A stretch of DNA of 64,000 nucleotides from DASWID01 sp049682815 (GCA_049682815.1 JBAUII010000006.1:11132-75131), one strand, 5' to 3'. Counted from the stretch's first letter, positions 1-9,114 are shown. Made by a program: numbers and translations. The notes: generated from the sequence alone by a model not told the origin.

Positions 1-999
1 CCCGGGGGTCGAGCGGACAAATTGTACCGCCCTCTGCGCATCGGTATCCAGATCTCTTAAGTGTTTTCCGATAAAGTCTGGAAGATTTTGTGTTAGTTGT
101 CTTTGTAACAGAGACGAACTTGCTATAACCGTCACGCCTAGCCTGCTGGCCGACTCGAGCACAGTAAGCATCTCTCCATCCAGGTTCTGATTTCTCAAGA
201 TCAGCGGTTCCGTCATTGCCAGGTTAAATGGTAGTTGTATTACTTTAAAGTTATGTTCTTTCCCGGCGATCTTTTCAGCTAAATGAACGAACTCCGGTAG
301 GGATAAAGCGCTATCATGTTTCGCTTCCTCTCGATAACCGTTCCATGTGGCAGTACCATACATCCTAATTTTTCCATCCGAGACCTTCTTTTCCAAGAGT
401 TCAAAAACATTAACTATGCATTTATTAAATTCTTCCTTGGAGAGTTCTCGCAGTTGTTCTTCCGGGTTATGCAGATAATAAATATCTATCGATTCGAGGC
501 CCAAATTTTCAAGGCTGGTTTCGAGCTGATTGGCGATGTATTTTGGGGTCATACAATGCATTCCGGATACTATATCATCAAGCGTAGTAATTCCCGGCTC
601 TAAGAAGTTTTCATCGAAGTATCTTCGGATGTTTGACGGAGGTTCGGAGTCAAAGGGAATATAACCACCCTTGGTTGCGACAATCAGCTCGTCTCTATGA
701 ACATTCCCCTCGTTAAATAGGGCTTCAAGGGCAGACCCTATTGCACGCTCACTCCTTTGGAATCTGTAATTTATTGCGGTATCGATGTGATTACAACCCA
801 GACCTATTGCATGTTTTAATGCATTTTGATAACTAATGTCGGTTGCATCGTCATGGTTTCCAAGATACGAGCCAAAGCCAATGGATGATATCCATAGATC
901 CCGAATCTTCCTGAAATGGTCATGGCTGACGCGGTCTCCTAACTTTTCCCTATAGCGAAGAGTCCCCTCTTTCGTAGCGTATTCTTTCATTTTGTCCAT
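1..999 (-). CDS. Aldo/keto reductase, C-terminus beyond window
   Basis: This is an NAD(P)H-dependent oxidoreductase of the aldo/keto reductase superfamily, which reduces or oxidises carbonyl compounds in the cytoplasm; the substrate cannot be told. The frame is open from the ATG at 999 to the window edge, 333 residues. The typical AKR landmarks are in order: IDTAINYR supplies the catalytic Asp and Tyr, VATKGG the catalytic Lys, and IDIYYLHNP the strand ending with the active-site His. A second in-frame ATG at 990 could also be the start. A TTGACA box on the minus strand at 1028-1033 may belong to its promoter. It is transcribed away from the rest of the window and its 3' end is not visible. 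Confidence 0.85.
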   Translation of the reverse strand, partial: MDKMKEYATKEGTLRYREKLGDRVSHDHFRKIRDLWISSIGFGSYLGNHDDATDISYQNALKHAIGLGCNHIDTAINYRFQRSERAIGSALEALFNEGNVHRDELIVATKGGYIPFDSEPPSNIRRYFDENFLEPGITTLDDIVSGMHCMTPKYIANQLETSLENLGLESIDIYYLHNPEEQLRELSKEEFNKCIVNVFELLEKKVSDGKIRMYGTATWNGYREEAKHDSALSLPEFVHLAEKIAGKEHNFKVIQLPFNLAMTEPLILRNQNLDGEMLTVLESASRLGVTVIASSSLLQRQLTQNLPDFIGKHLRDLDTDAQRAVQFVRSTPG

Positions 1000-1269
1000 T
1001 ACATAAAAATTGTGAATCTAAATAATTTGTCAAAGCTTTCTACCATTGAGACAGATAGGACAATATTAATTTCTAAATCATCAAGCTATTACTGCTCGTT
1101 TACGAATTTATGAGAAATCATAACGACGAGCCTCTGCTCTCTAGATTAGTTTCTTAATCCAGTACGGGCAGTTGATAAGATAAAGCGACTGTCTAAGTTA
1201 CTTTGCTCTTAAGTCAGATTAACCCGAGAATAGTTTATGGGTTTCCGCAGCGAGGAACTTCTTAAAGCT

Positions 1270-1473
1270 TTAGTTAACCTTAGTAACGTTGCTGGCCTGG
1301 AGTCCTTTTGGGCCTTGAGTCACTTCAAACTGAACTTCATCGCCTTCAATTAGGGACTTGAATCCAGATGACTGAATTGCGCTGTAATGAACAAAAACAT
1401 CATCACCGCCATCCTGCTCTATAAATCCATAGCCTTTGGATTCGTTAAACCACTTGACTTTACCTTTACGCAA
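1270..1473 (-). CDS. Cold-shock protein, CspA family
   Basis: This is a 67-residue single cold-shock domain, the usual length of CspA-type RNA chaperones that bind single-stranded RNA and DNA. The RNP1 motif KGYGFIEQ and the RNP2 motif DVFVHYSAI are both intact, so nucleic-acid binding should be normal. The start codon is TTG at 1473; AAGGAG at 1482-1487 lies at ideal spacing and decides it. A sigma70-like promoter sits at 1504-1531, giving a leader of only about 25 nt, without the long cold-sensing leader of E. coli cspA. It is monocistronic and divergent from thiol peroxidase. Confidence 0.95.
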   Translation of the reverse strand: MRKGKVKWFNESKGYGFIEQDGGDDVFVHYSAIQSSGFKSLIEGDEVQFEVTQGPKGLQASNVTKVN

Positions 1474-1503
1474 AATAATATCTCCTTAAAATAAATCTGG
1501 TAA

Positions 1504-1531
1504 AACATACATTTCTTTATAGGTTTGTCAA
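1504..1531 (-). promoter_or_regulatory. Sigma70-type promoter of the cold-shock gene
   Basis: On the minus strand a perfect -35 TTGACA (1526-1531) is followed after 16 nt by TATGTT (1504-1509). The ribosome binding site of the cold-shock gene begins about 17 nt further on. No competing element was seen. Confidence 0.55.
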
Positions 1532-1656
1532 ACTATTGATCTCGTGGGAGCAAATATGACCTCGTAATTTCTATTGACATATAAACTACGACTATATAGC
1601 CTAATGAACGCTTAAAATCTTATTTGAGATCTTAAATCCGAGGAGGTATTCAAATT

Positions 1657-2178
1657 ATGGCACAGGAAAGGCCTGGAGCGGTAAAGATGAAGGGAAATCC
1701 TGTTACTTTATTGGGTCCAGAAATAAAGGTTGGTGACAAGGCTCCGGAGTTTAATGCGCTTGAAGCCTTGGGTTCTCCCCCGGTCACATTGGATAGTCTG
1801 AAGGGAAAGGTAAAGGTATTTAATGTTGTAGTGTCTGTTGACACACCTGTTTGTGATGTTCAAACAAAACGTTTCAATCAAGAGGCGGCAAGCCTTCCAA
1901 GTGATGTGGAAATCCTTACAGTCAGCATGGATCTTCCATTTGCACTGAAGCGTTATTGCGGGGCAGCGGGAATTGATAAGGTAAGAACAATTTCCGATTA
2001 TCGCGATGCAAATTTTGGGGAGGCTTATGGAGTATTGATGAAGGAAAATCGGCTTCTAGCTAGAGCAGTCTTTGTAGTAGATAAGAATGATACGGTTCAG
2101 TATGCGGAATATGTTGAAGAAGTGACGCACGAGCCAAACTACGACGGAGCGCTTGCCGCGATAAAGAAGGTCGCTTAG
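1657..2178 (+). CDS. tpx: Thiol peroxidase (Tpx)
   Basis: This is an atypical 2-Cys peroxiredoxin that reduces hydrogen peroxide and alkyl hydroperoxides using thioredoxin. The peroxidatic Cys66 lies in SVDTPVCD and the resolving Cys101 in RYCGAAG, the 35-residue separation being characteristic of Tpx. The length of 173 residues is normal for the family. AGGAGGT ending about 10 nt before the ATG at 1657 fixes the start. A TTGACA at 1574-1579 may be its -35 box, but the -10 is not clear. The gene stands alone, divergent from the cold-shock gene. Confidence 0.95.
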   Translation: MAQERPGAVKMKGNPVTLLGPEIKVGDKAPEFNALEALGSPPVTLDSLKGKVKVFNVVVSVDTPVCDVQTKRFNQEAASLPSDVEILTVSMDLPFALKRYCGAAGIDKVRTISDYRDANFGEAYGVLMKENRLLARAVFVVDKNDTVQYAEYVEEVTHEPNYDGALAAIKKVA

Positions 2179-2202
2179 CGATCGCTCATCATTCATCAAG
2201 AC

Positions 2203-2225
2203 GGAGCCCCGCATCTAAGGGCTCT
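2203..2225 (+). terminator. Possible hairpin terminator after tpx
   Basis: GGAGCCC and GGGCTCT can form a stem of about 7 bp with a 9-nt loop, 25 nt after the tpx stop codon. There is no T tract after it, so intrinsic termination is uncertain. Confidence 0.3.
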
Positions 2226-2329
2226 ATCGATCCTCTTCCGAATGCGGGATTGTGCTCGAGACTCTTTAATTTGTTGATTCTTGGTGTATCATTAATAGAG
2301 ATAAGTGAGCATACAAAGGAGAGAATGTC

Positions 2330-2893
2330 ATGGGGCTTGGAGAAATGTTTTCAAAGATATTTAATAGTGAAGGTGTTAAAGATCCAAAATCTAAGGAACA
2401 GGACAGTTCCGTACCTAACGGTGAAAATATCGGCGCTAAGGAAGGTGGCCCCCCGGAAGAAATAGATTTAAAAAGCAGACCTGTCGTCGGTAATGAGGGA
2501 AATCTGACTTCTTCGGCGAACGTAAACGAAGGTGGATCCGTGAGCGAATCTGAAGGGGCAAAGGGGGGATTGACAAATGAGGGTTCAACTCCCGCCGAAG
2601 TTACCGAGGAAAACGTCTTAGATGTGCTAAGCGGCGTATACGACCCAGAGATTCCCATAGATATCGTAAATTTGGGCCTGATATATGGTGTCGATATAGA
2701 AGATAGAAATGTTCATGTAAAAATGACTATGACTGCTCCCGGATGTCCGTCTTCTGCAGAAATAGCAGCAGAAGCAAAGATCCTTATCGAAGAGCTGCCG
2801 GGAGTGAATTCGGCTAGTATAGAGATAGTTTGGGATCCGCCATGGGACCCCAGCAGGATGAGTGAAGACGCGAGGCAGAGTATGGGTCTTTAA
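2330..2893 (+). CDS. DUF59/MIP18 family metal-sulfur cluster assembly protein with long low-complexity N-terminus
   Basis: The C-terminal half (about residues 90-187) is a DUF59 domain, found in SufT, PaaD and MIP18 proteins that help build Fe-S clusters. Diagnostic elements are VYDPEIPIDIVNLGLIYGV, the Cys-containing TAPGCPSS, and WDPPWDPSRMS near the end. The first 90 residues are rich in Gly, Ser, Glu, Lys and Pro with no recognisable fold. That extension roughly doubles the normal size of about 100 residues. AAGGAGA just upstream supports the ATG at 2330. No suf or paa genes are adjacent, so the client is unknown. Confidence 0.85.
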   Translation: MGLGEMFSKIFNSEGVKDPKSKEQDSSVPNGENIGAKEGGPPEEIDLKSRPVVGNEGNLTSSANVNEGGSVSESEGAKGGLTNEGSTPAEVTEENVLDVLSGVYDPEIPIDIVNLGLIYGVDIEDRNVHVKMTMTAPGCPSSAEIAAEAKILIEELPGVNSASIEIVWDPPWDPSRMSEDARQSMGL

Positions 2894-2976
2894 TTCTACA
2901 TGCCGCTTATTAAATTCGTTTCTTGAGCTTTTCAAGATTGTTCAGTCACTGTGTATTCTGTAGTGAGAGCGTGAAA

Positions 2977-3153
2977 GATGCACGATGCAAGATGCACGAT
3001 CCATGAGGCATTATTCACGATACATGACGCATGATCCATGATCCATGATGAAAAACGGAAGTAAAAATTTTAATCCTGCATCGTGTATCCTGTATCCTGC
3101 ATCGTGAATCGCGCATCCTAAATCCTGCATCATGTATCGTGCATCCTGCATCT
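2977..3153. repeat. Inverted arrays of degenerate 7-bp tandem repeats (locus 1)
   Basis: From 2977 to 3050 the sequence is about ten tandem 7-mers close to GATGCAC/GATCCAT. From 3073 to 3153 it is about eleven 7-mers close to TCCTGCA/TCGTGTA, the reverse complement of the first set. The arms are separated by about 22 nt, so the whole unit can fold into a long imperfect hairpin. It lies between two plus-strand genes, the DUF59 gene and bioD. Related arrays are at 12859-13020, 21105-21190 and 39253-39295. Confidence 0.85.
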
Positions 3154-3204
3154 ATTTTTAAACGCAATCTAGGGTTTCTTACTAACTGGATGTAATCTCG
3201 CACA

Positions 3205-3942
3205 ATGTCCAATTTCCCGAAAGGAATCTTTGTTACCGGAACAGATACCGGTGTTGGTAAGACCGTGGTATCGGCGATAATTGCCTGGAGTCTGCAGCAA
3301 TCGGGTAAGAGGGTTGCGGTGATGAAGCCAGTCCAAACAGGTGCAGGTGAAGATGGACTATTGGATATAGAGTTTATTCAAAAAGTTATGGGGACTAACT
3401 ATTCACTGGATGTGGTTTGTCCGTACAGATTTTCACTTCCACTCGCACCTCAGGTTGCCGCAAAATTAGCGGGACAGCGAATTGACGTTGACAAAATCAA
3501 GTCCGCTTATTTTGATCTAAGCTCATGGAGCGATATTGTGATTGTGGAGGGATCCGGCGGTTTACTGGTTCCTATAACAGAGACCTATTTCATGTCTGAT
3601 TTAGCATATGATTTAGAGGTTGGTCTCATAATCGTAATTAGGCCGGGCCTTGGAACCATGAACCACACTCTCCTTACACTTGAGCATGCGAGATTGCGTG
3701 GCCTAAACATATTGGGATTTGTTATCAATAACTTTCCTGATACTCCTACCCTGGCGGAACGAAAGAACCCTGAGTTATTACTTAAACTTACAGAGGAGAA
3801 GATACTCGGTGTAATTCATCATGATCAGGGGATCAGCGTAGAAAGGGGGGATATAGGTAATCTAATCGAGATGTCGGGGACCACATTATCAGACGATCTT
3901 GGGGGGACCTTCTTAGTAGAGGATTTTATCTCAAGGCTTTAA
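3205..3942 (+). CDS. bioD: Dethiobiotin synthetase
   Basis: BioD closes the ureido ring of dethiobiotin from diaminopelargonate, CO2 and ATP, the penultimate step of biotin synthesis. The P-loop GTDTGVGKT is at residues 12-20. The DIVIVEGSGGLLVPI segment carries the conserved catalytic and metal-binding region, followed by the HTLLTLEHAR and GFVINNF elements of the family. The length of 245 residues is slightly above typical. No other bio gene is in the window, so the pathway must be encoded elsewhere. It begins about 50 nt after the heptamer array. Confidence 0.93.
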   Translation: MSNFPKGIFVTGTDTGVGKTVVSAIIAWSLQQSGKRVAVMKPVQTGAGEDGLLDIEFIQKVMGTNYSLDVVCPYRFSLPLAPQVAAKLAGQRIDVDKIKSAYFDLSSWSDIVIVEGSGGLLVPITETYFMSDLAYDLEVGLIIVIRPGLGTMNHTLLTLEHARLRGLNILGFVINNFPDTPTLAERKNPELLLKLTEEKILGVIHHDQGISVERGDIGNLIEMSGTTLSDDLGGTFLVEDFISRL

Positions 3943-4129
3943 TCTTTTCGCTATTAGATTGCGCAAATAACCAATAAGCCATAGGCAATCGTTCAGGTGT
4001 CTCAAAAACGCATTTGACAGGGATAGGAACGAAAACCACCTACTGCAGAAATGTTATCACAATCGTTTTGCATTTAGATCAATGTCTCGCATATACTTAC
4101 CACTTTGAATTGATTTCCCCCTAAAAAAC

Positions 4130-4157
4130 TTGACAGAATATGTCGATATGATATACA
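4130..4157 (+). promoter_or_regulatory. Promoter of the Alternative Complex III operon
   Basis: TTGACA at 4130-4135 and TATACA at 4152-4157 are separated by 16 nt. They lie about 70 nt before actA at the end of a 283-bp gap after bioD that otherwise holds no recognisable feature. The next genes are closely packed, so this is the likely promoter of the whole act operon. Confidence 0.6.
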
Positions 4158-4225
4158 TACTATCCGTTTGTTTAATTCTAGCTCTAAACTTTCCATCGAA
4201 AACGTATCAGAATTAAGGCAAACAG

Positions 4226-4792
4226 ATGAAAAAATGGCTCAATTTTACATCCGTTCCTATACTTGCAGTTATCACGGTGCTAATCTTTTACCATTATTCT
4301 GCCGAGAGCAGGGCTCAGGGGCCATCACAACCAATCTTTTTTAGTCATAAAATCCATGCCGGAGATAACGAGATTCCTTGTCAGTACTGTCATAGCTATG
4401 TTGAAATTTCAACTATTCCCGGCATTCCTTCGGATCAAAAGTGCATCGGATGCCACCTTTTTATCATAGGTAAGGATGAGGATTATAAGTATGATGGCGG
4501 ATCGATTAATATTAAGAATGAGATCGAGAAGGTAAAGGGTTACTGGGATCGAAATGAACCGATTCCATGGGTGAAAGTCACATTCTTGCCAGACTTTGTT
4601 CATTTTAATCATAAGCGACATATACGCCGTGAAATAGAATGCAAGGTTTGTCATGGCGAGATTCAAACAATGGATGTACTTTATCAGGCGCAGAAGTTTA
4701 GCATGGGTTTTTGTATAACTTGTCATGAGGAAAAGGCTAGAGACGCTCAGGAATTGACCATGCTTAAGGATTGTTTGACCTGCCATTATTAA
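4226..4792 (+). CDS. actA: Alternative Complex III subunit ActA, pentaheme cytochrome c
   Basis: ActA is the multiheme cytochrome subunit of Alternative Complex III, the quinol oxidising complex that replaces cytochrome bc1 in many bacteria. Five CxxCH motifs are present (CQYCH, CIGCH, CKVCH, CITCH, CLTCH), matching the pentaheme ActA type. An N-terminal hydrophobic segment at about residues 8-27 is a signal or anchor that places the hemes in the periplasm. It is the first gene of the operon, 12 nt before actB. Electrons from the iron-sulfur subunit are expected to leave through ActA or ActE to an external acceptor. Confidence 0.93.
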   Translation: MKKWLNFTSVPILAVITVLIFYHYSAESRAQGPSQPIFFSHKIHAGDNEIPCQYCHSYVEISTIPGIPSDQKCIGCHLFIIGKDEDYKYDGGSINIKNEIEKVKGYWDRNEPIPWVKVTFLPDFVHFNHKRHIRREIECKVCHGEIQTMDVLYQAQKFSMGFCITCHEEKARDAQELTMLKDCLTCHY

Positions 4793-4804
4793 TCTGGAGG
4801 GAAA

Positions 4805-7780
4805 ATGCCGGAGAAGAAAGAGGGCAGTAATAACGGTATTAAAAGACGGGATTTTCTAAAAATAATTGGCGTTGCCGGAGGGACTGCGGCTGCTACAGGT
4901 TGCTCTTCCGACCCGGTCGAACAGCTAATCCCGTTTGTAATCCCTCCATATGGCATAATTCCGGGTGTTCCCAATTGGTATGCTACAACCTGTAGAGAAT
5001 GCCCAGCCGGTTGTGGGACGCTTGTCAAAAATCGTGAAGGGAGAGCGATTAAGGTCGAAGGAAATCCCAAAAGCACCATCAGTTACGGTAAAACATGTGC
5101 AAGAGGTCAAGCTGCTCTTCAGGGGCTTTACGATCCTGACCGTATTCGTTCGCCACTTTTGAAGAACTCTTCCGGCAAGCTGCAGCCCTTGGGGTGGGAG
5201 CAGGCTGAAAAGGTTTTGTTGGATAAAATTCAAGAGCTGCTTGATCAGGGCAGGGCTGACAAGATCGTCATTATGACAAACAATGTCTCAGGGACTCTTA
5301 ACGATCTCATAGATGAATGGATGAATGCGCTTGGCGGGGGCAAACATATAGTTTATGAAACATTTGCCCATGAACCTATTAAGAAAGCAAATAGGATTAC
5401 ATTTGGGATCGAGAGCATCCCATCCTACCGGATTGAGAGAGCTAAGTACCTGCTTTCATTTGGCTCAGACTTCATTGAGACATGGCTTTCACCTGTAGAG
5501 TTCGCCAATAAGTTTAGTCAGGCGCACAGCTACAAGGACAAAAGCAGGAGTATGGGCAAGTTTGTTCAAATTGAACCGAGATCCTCGATTACAGCTTCGA
5601 GTGCGGACCATTGGGTGGCTATCAAGCCGGGGACTGAGGGAATGCTTGCCCTAGGGATTACAAATTTGATCTTGGATAGCGGCAGGGGCTCGATATCCGG
5701 TGGAGAAGCCACCAGGCTTAAAGATCTCGTTGGCCTCTACACTCTTGATAAAGTTTCTACAATTTGCGATATACCGAAAGACACCATAGTTGAAATTGCA
5801 AAAGATTTTGTTGAATTGACTCCCAGTCTTGCGATCGGGGGAGGGGCTGCGTATACAACTACTAATGCGACACAGACCATTTGCGCAATAAATATCCTAA
5901 ACTATGTTGGGGGCAACATAGGTGATACGGTTAACTTTGGAGATACTCTTACCATCGCTAATGCGAATTCGTTCGGGGAGATTACATCCCTCGTGGAGTC
6001 GATGAAGAACGGAGATGTTGAGCTTCTTTTTGTTTACAACGTTAACCCTGTGTTTACCTTGCCTGAAGTTTTGAAATTCGAAGACGCAATCAAGAAAGTT
6101 CCCTTTGTCGCGAGCTTTTCGAGCTTCATGGATGAAACAACAGAGCATGCCAATATCATTCTTCCTGACAACACGCCGCTCGAAAGCTGGGGTGACTACG
6201 TTCCGAAGGGAAGTGTTTATGGATTGATTCAGCCAACAATGAGTCCCGTTTTTAATACTAAATCGACCGGAGACTCGATTATATCTATTACGAAAAAAGT
6301 AAACGGACTTGAGAATCATTTCACCGCTAATAACTTCTATGAATACCTGATAGAGTCGTGGAAGAAGATTCATTCAAGGATTGCCCCACAAAAGGATTTT
6401 GAAACGTTCTGGGTTGAAGCCTTAGAGAATGGAGGGGTTTTTAGCGAACTTCCTGCATCGCGGGTTCCATTGGCCAATGAGGCTTATAGTACCGATTTCT
6501 CAGATCTTGAGCCAGAGATAGAAGGTGATGGAGAATTGTATTTTATACCTTTCCCATCATATAGATATTATGACGGACGAGGGGCAAATAAGCCTTGGCT
6601 ACAGGAGCTTCCTGATGCCCTAACGACCGCAGTGTGGGATTCATGGGTTGAAATCCACCCTGATACTGCCGGTAAAATCGGGATAAGGGAGGGTGACTTT
6701 GTCTCAATTGAATCGCCATACGGTAGAATTGAGACTCAGGCCTATATATATAAAGGTATCAGGCCCGATACAATTGCCGTTCCACTTGGCCTAGGTCACA
6801 AGAGCTACGGAAGATATGCAAAAGACCGTGGTGTGAGTCCCCTCAAGATCCTGCCCGCTGCTAAAGATAGGGACTCTGAAGGATTTGCATGGCTCTCCAC
6901 CAAGGTAGATGTGTCCAAAACTGGAAAGAGGCAATTGTTGGTAAGGACGCAATACACTACCACTCAACACGACCGCAATATAGCATTGGCGGCCACGCTG
7001 TCCCGGCTAAGGCAGAATGCCGGAGAGCATCATCAAGGGCATGATAATGTCGATCTGTATCCACCCCGGAAATATCTAACCCACCGCTGGGGAATGTCAA
7101 TCGACCTATCGAAGTGTACCGGTTGTGGGGCATGCGTTACCGCCTGTTACGCGGAAAATAATGTGCCTTTTGTTGGGAAGGAACAGGTTGCAAGAAGGCG
7201 GGATATGTCTTGGATCAGGATCGAAAGATATTATGAGGAAAAGGATACAAGTCAGGGATTCAATACTAGATTCATACCGATGCTGTGTCAGCAATGCGGC
7301 AACGCACCGTGTGAGCCTGTATGCCCAGTCTATGCCACCTACCATAACCCTGAAGGCTTAAACGCAATGATATACAACCGCTGTGTAGGTACCAGGTACT
7401 GTTCGAATAACTGTCCTTACTCTGTCAGGAGGTTTAATTGGTTTACTTACCAATGGCCGCAGCCCCTTAACTGGCAGCTTAACCCGGATGTCACTGTTCG
7501 CACCAAGGGGGTTATGGAGAAGTGCACTTTTTGTGTACAGAGGATTAAATACGTACAAAATATTGCCAAGGATGAGAACAGAAATCTCGGGGATGGTGAG
7601 ATAACGCCGGCATGTGCCCAGGCTTGTCCTACTGACGCCATTGTATTTGGTGATCTGAAAGATGGGAATAGCAGGGTATCTCAACTCTCAAATGAGGCGA
7701 GGGGTTATAAGGTGTTGTCGAATCTAAATACACAACCATCGATAACATATCTAAAAAAGGTTTACTGGGATAGAGCATAA
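4805..7780 (+). CDS. actB: Alternative Complex III subunit ActB, molybdopterin-like and iron-sulfur fusion
   Basis: This 991-residue protein fuses a molybdopterin-oxidoreductase-like domain (about residues 45-720) to a DmsB/PsrB-like four-cluster ferredoxin domain (about 755-970), the standard ActB layout. A Tat-type motif RRDFLK at residues 14-19 is followed by a lipobox-like TGC at 31-33, so export by Tat with lipid anchoring is likely. C-terminal cysteine groups include CTGCGACVTAC, CQQCGNAPCEPVCP, CVGTRYCSNNCP and CTFC with ACAQACP. The N-terminus also has CRECPAGC plus a Cys at 98, resembling a fourth-ligand cluster site. The GGAGGG before the ATG supports the start. Its stop overlaps actC. 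Confidence 0.95.
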   Translation: MPEKKEGSNNGIKRRDFLKIIGVAGGTAAATGCSSDPVEQLIPFVIPPYGIIPGVPNWYATTCRECPAGCGTLVKNREGRAIKVEGNPKSTISYGKTCARGQAALQGLYDPDRIRSPLLKNSSGKLQPLGWEQAEKVLLDKIQELLDQGRADKIVIMTNNVSGTLNDLIDEWMNALGGGKHIVYETFAHEPIKKANRITFGIESIPSYRIERAKYLLSFGSDFIETWLSPVEFANKFSQAHSYKDKSRSMGKFVQIEPRSSITASSADHWVAIKPGTEGMLALGITNLILDSGRGSISGGEATRLKDLVGLYTLDKVSTICDIPKDTIVEIAKDFVELTPSLAIGGGAAYTTTNATQTICAINILNYVGGNIGDTVNFGDTLTIANANSFGEITSLVESMKNGDVELLFVYNVNPVFTLPEVLKFEDAIKKVPFVASFSSFMDETTEHANIILPDNTPLESWGDYVPKGSVYGLIQPTMSPVFNTKSTGDSIISITKKVNGLENHFTANNFYEYLIESWKKIHSRIAPQKDFETFWVEALENGGVFSELPASRVPLANEAYSTDFSDLEPEIEGDGELYFIPFPSYRYYDGRGANKPWLQELPDALTTAVWDSWVEIHPDTAGKIGIREGDFVSIESPYGRIETQAYIYKGIRPDTIAVPLGLGHKSYGRYAKDRGVSPLKILPAAKDRDSEGFAWLSTKVDVSKTGKRQLLVRTQYTTTQHDRNIALAATLSRLRQNAGEHHQGHDNVDLYPPRKYLTHRWGMSIDLSKCTGCGACVTACYAENNVPFVGKEQVARRRDMSWIRIERYYEEKDTSQGFNTRFIPMLCQQCGNAPCEPVCPVYATYHNPEGLNAMIYNRCVGTRYCSNNCPYSVRRFNWFTYQWPQPLNWQLNPDVTVRTKGVMEKCTFCVQRIKYVQNIAKDENRNLGDGEITPACAQACPTDAIVFGDLKDGNSRVSQLSNEARGYKVLSNLNTQPSITYLKKVYWDRA

Positions 7781-9114
7781 TGAGCCGTGAATCAACATTG
7801 ACTTATTCAAAGGTAAATGAAGACGTAATCAGGATGCTTGATAAGCCTACCTTCAAGTGGGTCGCTTTGTTTCTCTCTACATTGGCGTGCGTTGGATTCG
7901 GCCTATTTTGTTTTCTTTACCAGGTTTATACTGGCTTGGGAGTTGCCGGGTACAGACATCCGGTATTTTGGGGAGTCTATATAACCAATTTTGTATTTTG
8001 GGTTGGAATCGCACATTCTGGAACCCTTATATCTGCGATCCTCTATTTATTCCGGGCGAGATTCAGGATGTCAATTTATCGAATAGCAGAGGCGATGACA
8101 GTTTTTGCGGTTCTCACCGCAGGTCTCTTTCCAATCATTCATCTGGGACGTCCCTGGAATTTTTACTGGCTCTTTCCATATCCTAATCAGCGTGAAATCT
8201 GGATTAACTTTAAGTCTCCATTGATCTGGGATGTCTTTGCAGTCAGCACATATTTAACAGTCAGCGCTACTTTCTTTTTTGTCGGCATGATACCGGACAT
8301 AGCGGCAGTAAGGGATAGGGTAAGAGAAGTTCCTCGAAAAATGATCTACACTATCTTATCACTGGGATGGAAGGGTTCCAACTGGGAATGGCTACACTAC
8401 ACCAGGGCTTATCTGTTTTTTGCGGCTTTTGCTACTCCGCTTGTTCTTTCAGTTCATAGCGTCGTGTCCTGGGACTTTGCGATGGCAAACCTTCCGGGTT
8501 GGCATACTACAATCTTTGCCCCCTATTTCGTTGCGGGTGCTATTTTTTCAGGTCTTGCCCTTGTAATTTCTCTGGCAGTTCCTATAAGGAAGCTATTTCA
8601 TCTAGAGGAATATATCACCCTAGATAATTTTGAGGGAATGGCGAAACTTATCATTTTTACGTCGATGATTGTAACCTATGCATATGCTGCAGAGTTTTTA
8701 CTGGCCTGGTACAGTGGGAATCCTGCCGAATGGGGCCAGTTTAAGTACAGGGCAACCGGTGATTATGCGCTTTTCTACTGGATTATGGTCTTTTGTAATT
8801 CTGCTGTTCCAATCGTTCTTTGGTTTAAGGGTGTAAGGAGAAATATTAAAGCCCTGTTTGTAATCTCGATATTCATTAATATTGGAATGTGGTTTGAAAG
8901 GTTCAACATAATAGTGATCTCACTTTCACATGGGTTTGAGCCAGGTGCCTGGGGTATTTATAAGCCTACCTGGGTTGAATTGGGAATCACCGTCGGCAGC
9001 TTTGCCTGGTTTTTCATGTTCTTCCTGATATTCATTAAAACACTTCCCGCTATTTCTATTGCTGAGATGAAGGAAATACTTCCAGTTCCAAAGAAGGAGG
9101 AAAGAGCAAGATGA
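7780..9114 (+). CDS. actC: Alternative Complex III subunit ActC, NrfD-like membrane protein
   Basis: ActC is a polytopic NrfD/PsrC-family protein that forms a quinol-binding membrane subunit of Alternative Complex III. The 444-residue sequence has about ten hydrophobic segments. Family markers include HSGTLISAILYLFRARFR near the first helices, FPIIHLGRPW and WDFAMANLPGWHTTIFAPYF. The start overlaps the last base of actB, a sign of translational coupling. Together with ActF it forms the two homologous membrane subunits. Quinol oxidation is expected near its periplasmic face. Confidence 0.94.
   Translation: MSRESTLTYSKVNEDVIRMLDKPTFKWVALFLSTLACVGFGLFCFLYQVYTGLGVAGYRHPVFWGVYITNFVFWVGIAHSGTLISAILYLFRARFRMSIYRIAEAMTVFAVLTAGLFPIIHLGRPWNFYWLFPYPNQREIWINFKSPLIWDVFAVSTYLTVSATFFFVGMIPDIAAVRDRVREVPRKMIYTILSLGWKGSNWEWLHYTRAYLFFAAFATPLVLSVHSVVSWDFAMANLPGWHTTIFAPYFVAGAIFSGLALVISLAVPIRKLFHLEEYITLDNFEGMAKLIIFTSMIVTYAYAAEFLLAWYSGNPAEWGQFKYRATGDYALFYWIMVFCNSAVPIVLWFKGVRRNIKALFVISIFINIGMWFERFNIIVISLSHGFEPGAWGIYKPTWVELGITVGSFAWFFMFFLIFIKTLPAISIAEMKEILPVPKKEERAR

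Noticed and set aside
1474..1503. Cold-sensing leader upstream of the cold-shock gene
   Set aside because: The predicted promoter leaves a leader of about 25 nt, too short for the E. coli cspA-type thermosensor.
2977..3153. Heptamer array as a CRISPR locus
   Set aside because: The units are 7 bp and contiguous, without spacers of constant length, and no cas gene is present.
5897..6373. 158-residue ORF on the minus strand inside actB
   Set aside because: It is antisense to the molybdopterin-like domain of ActB and lacks any motif.
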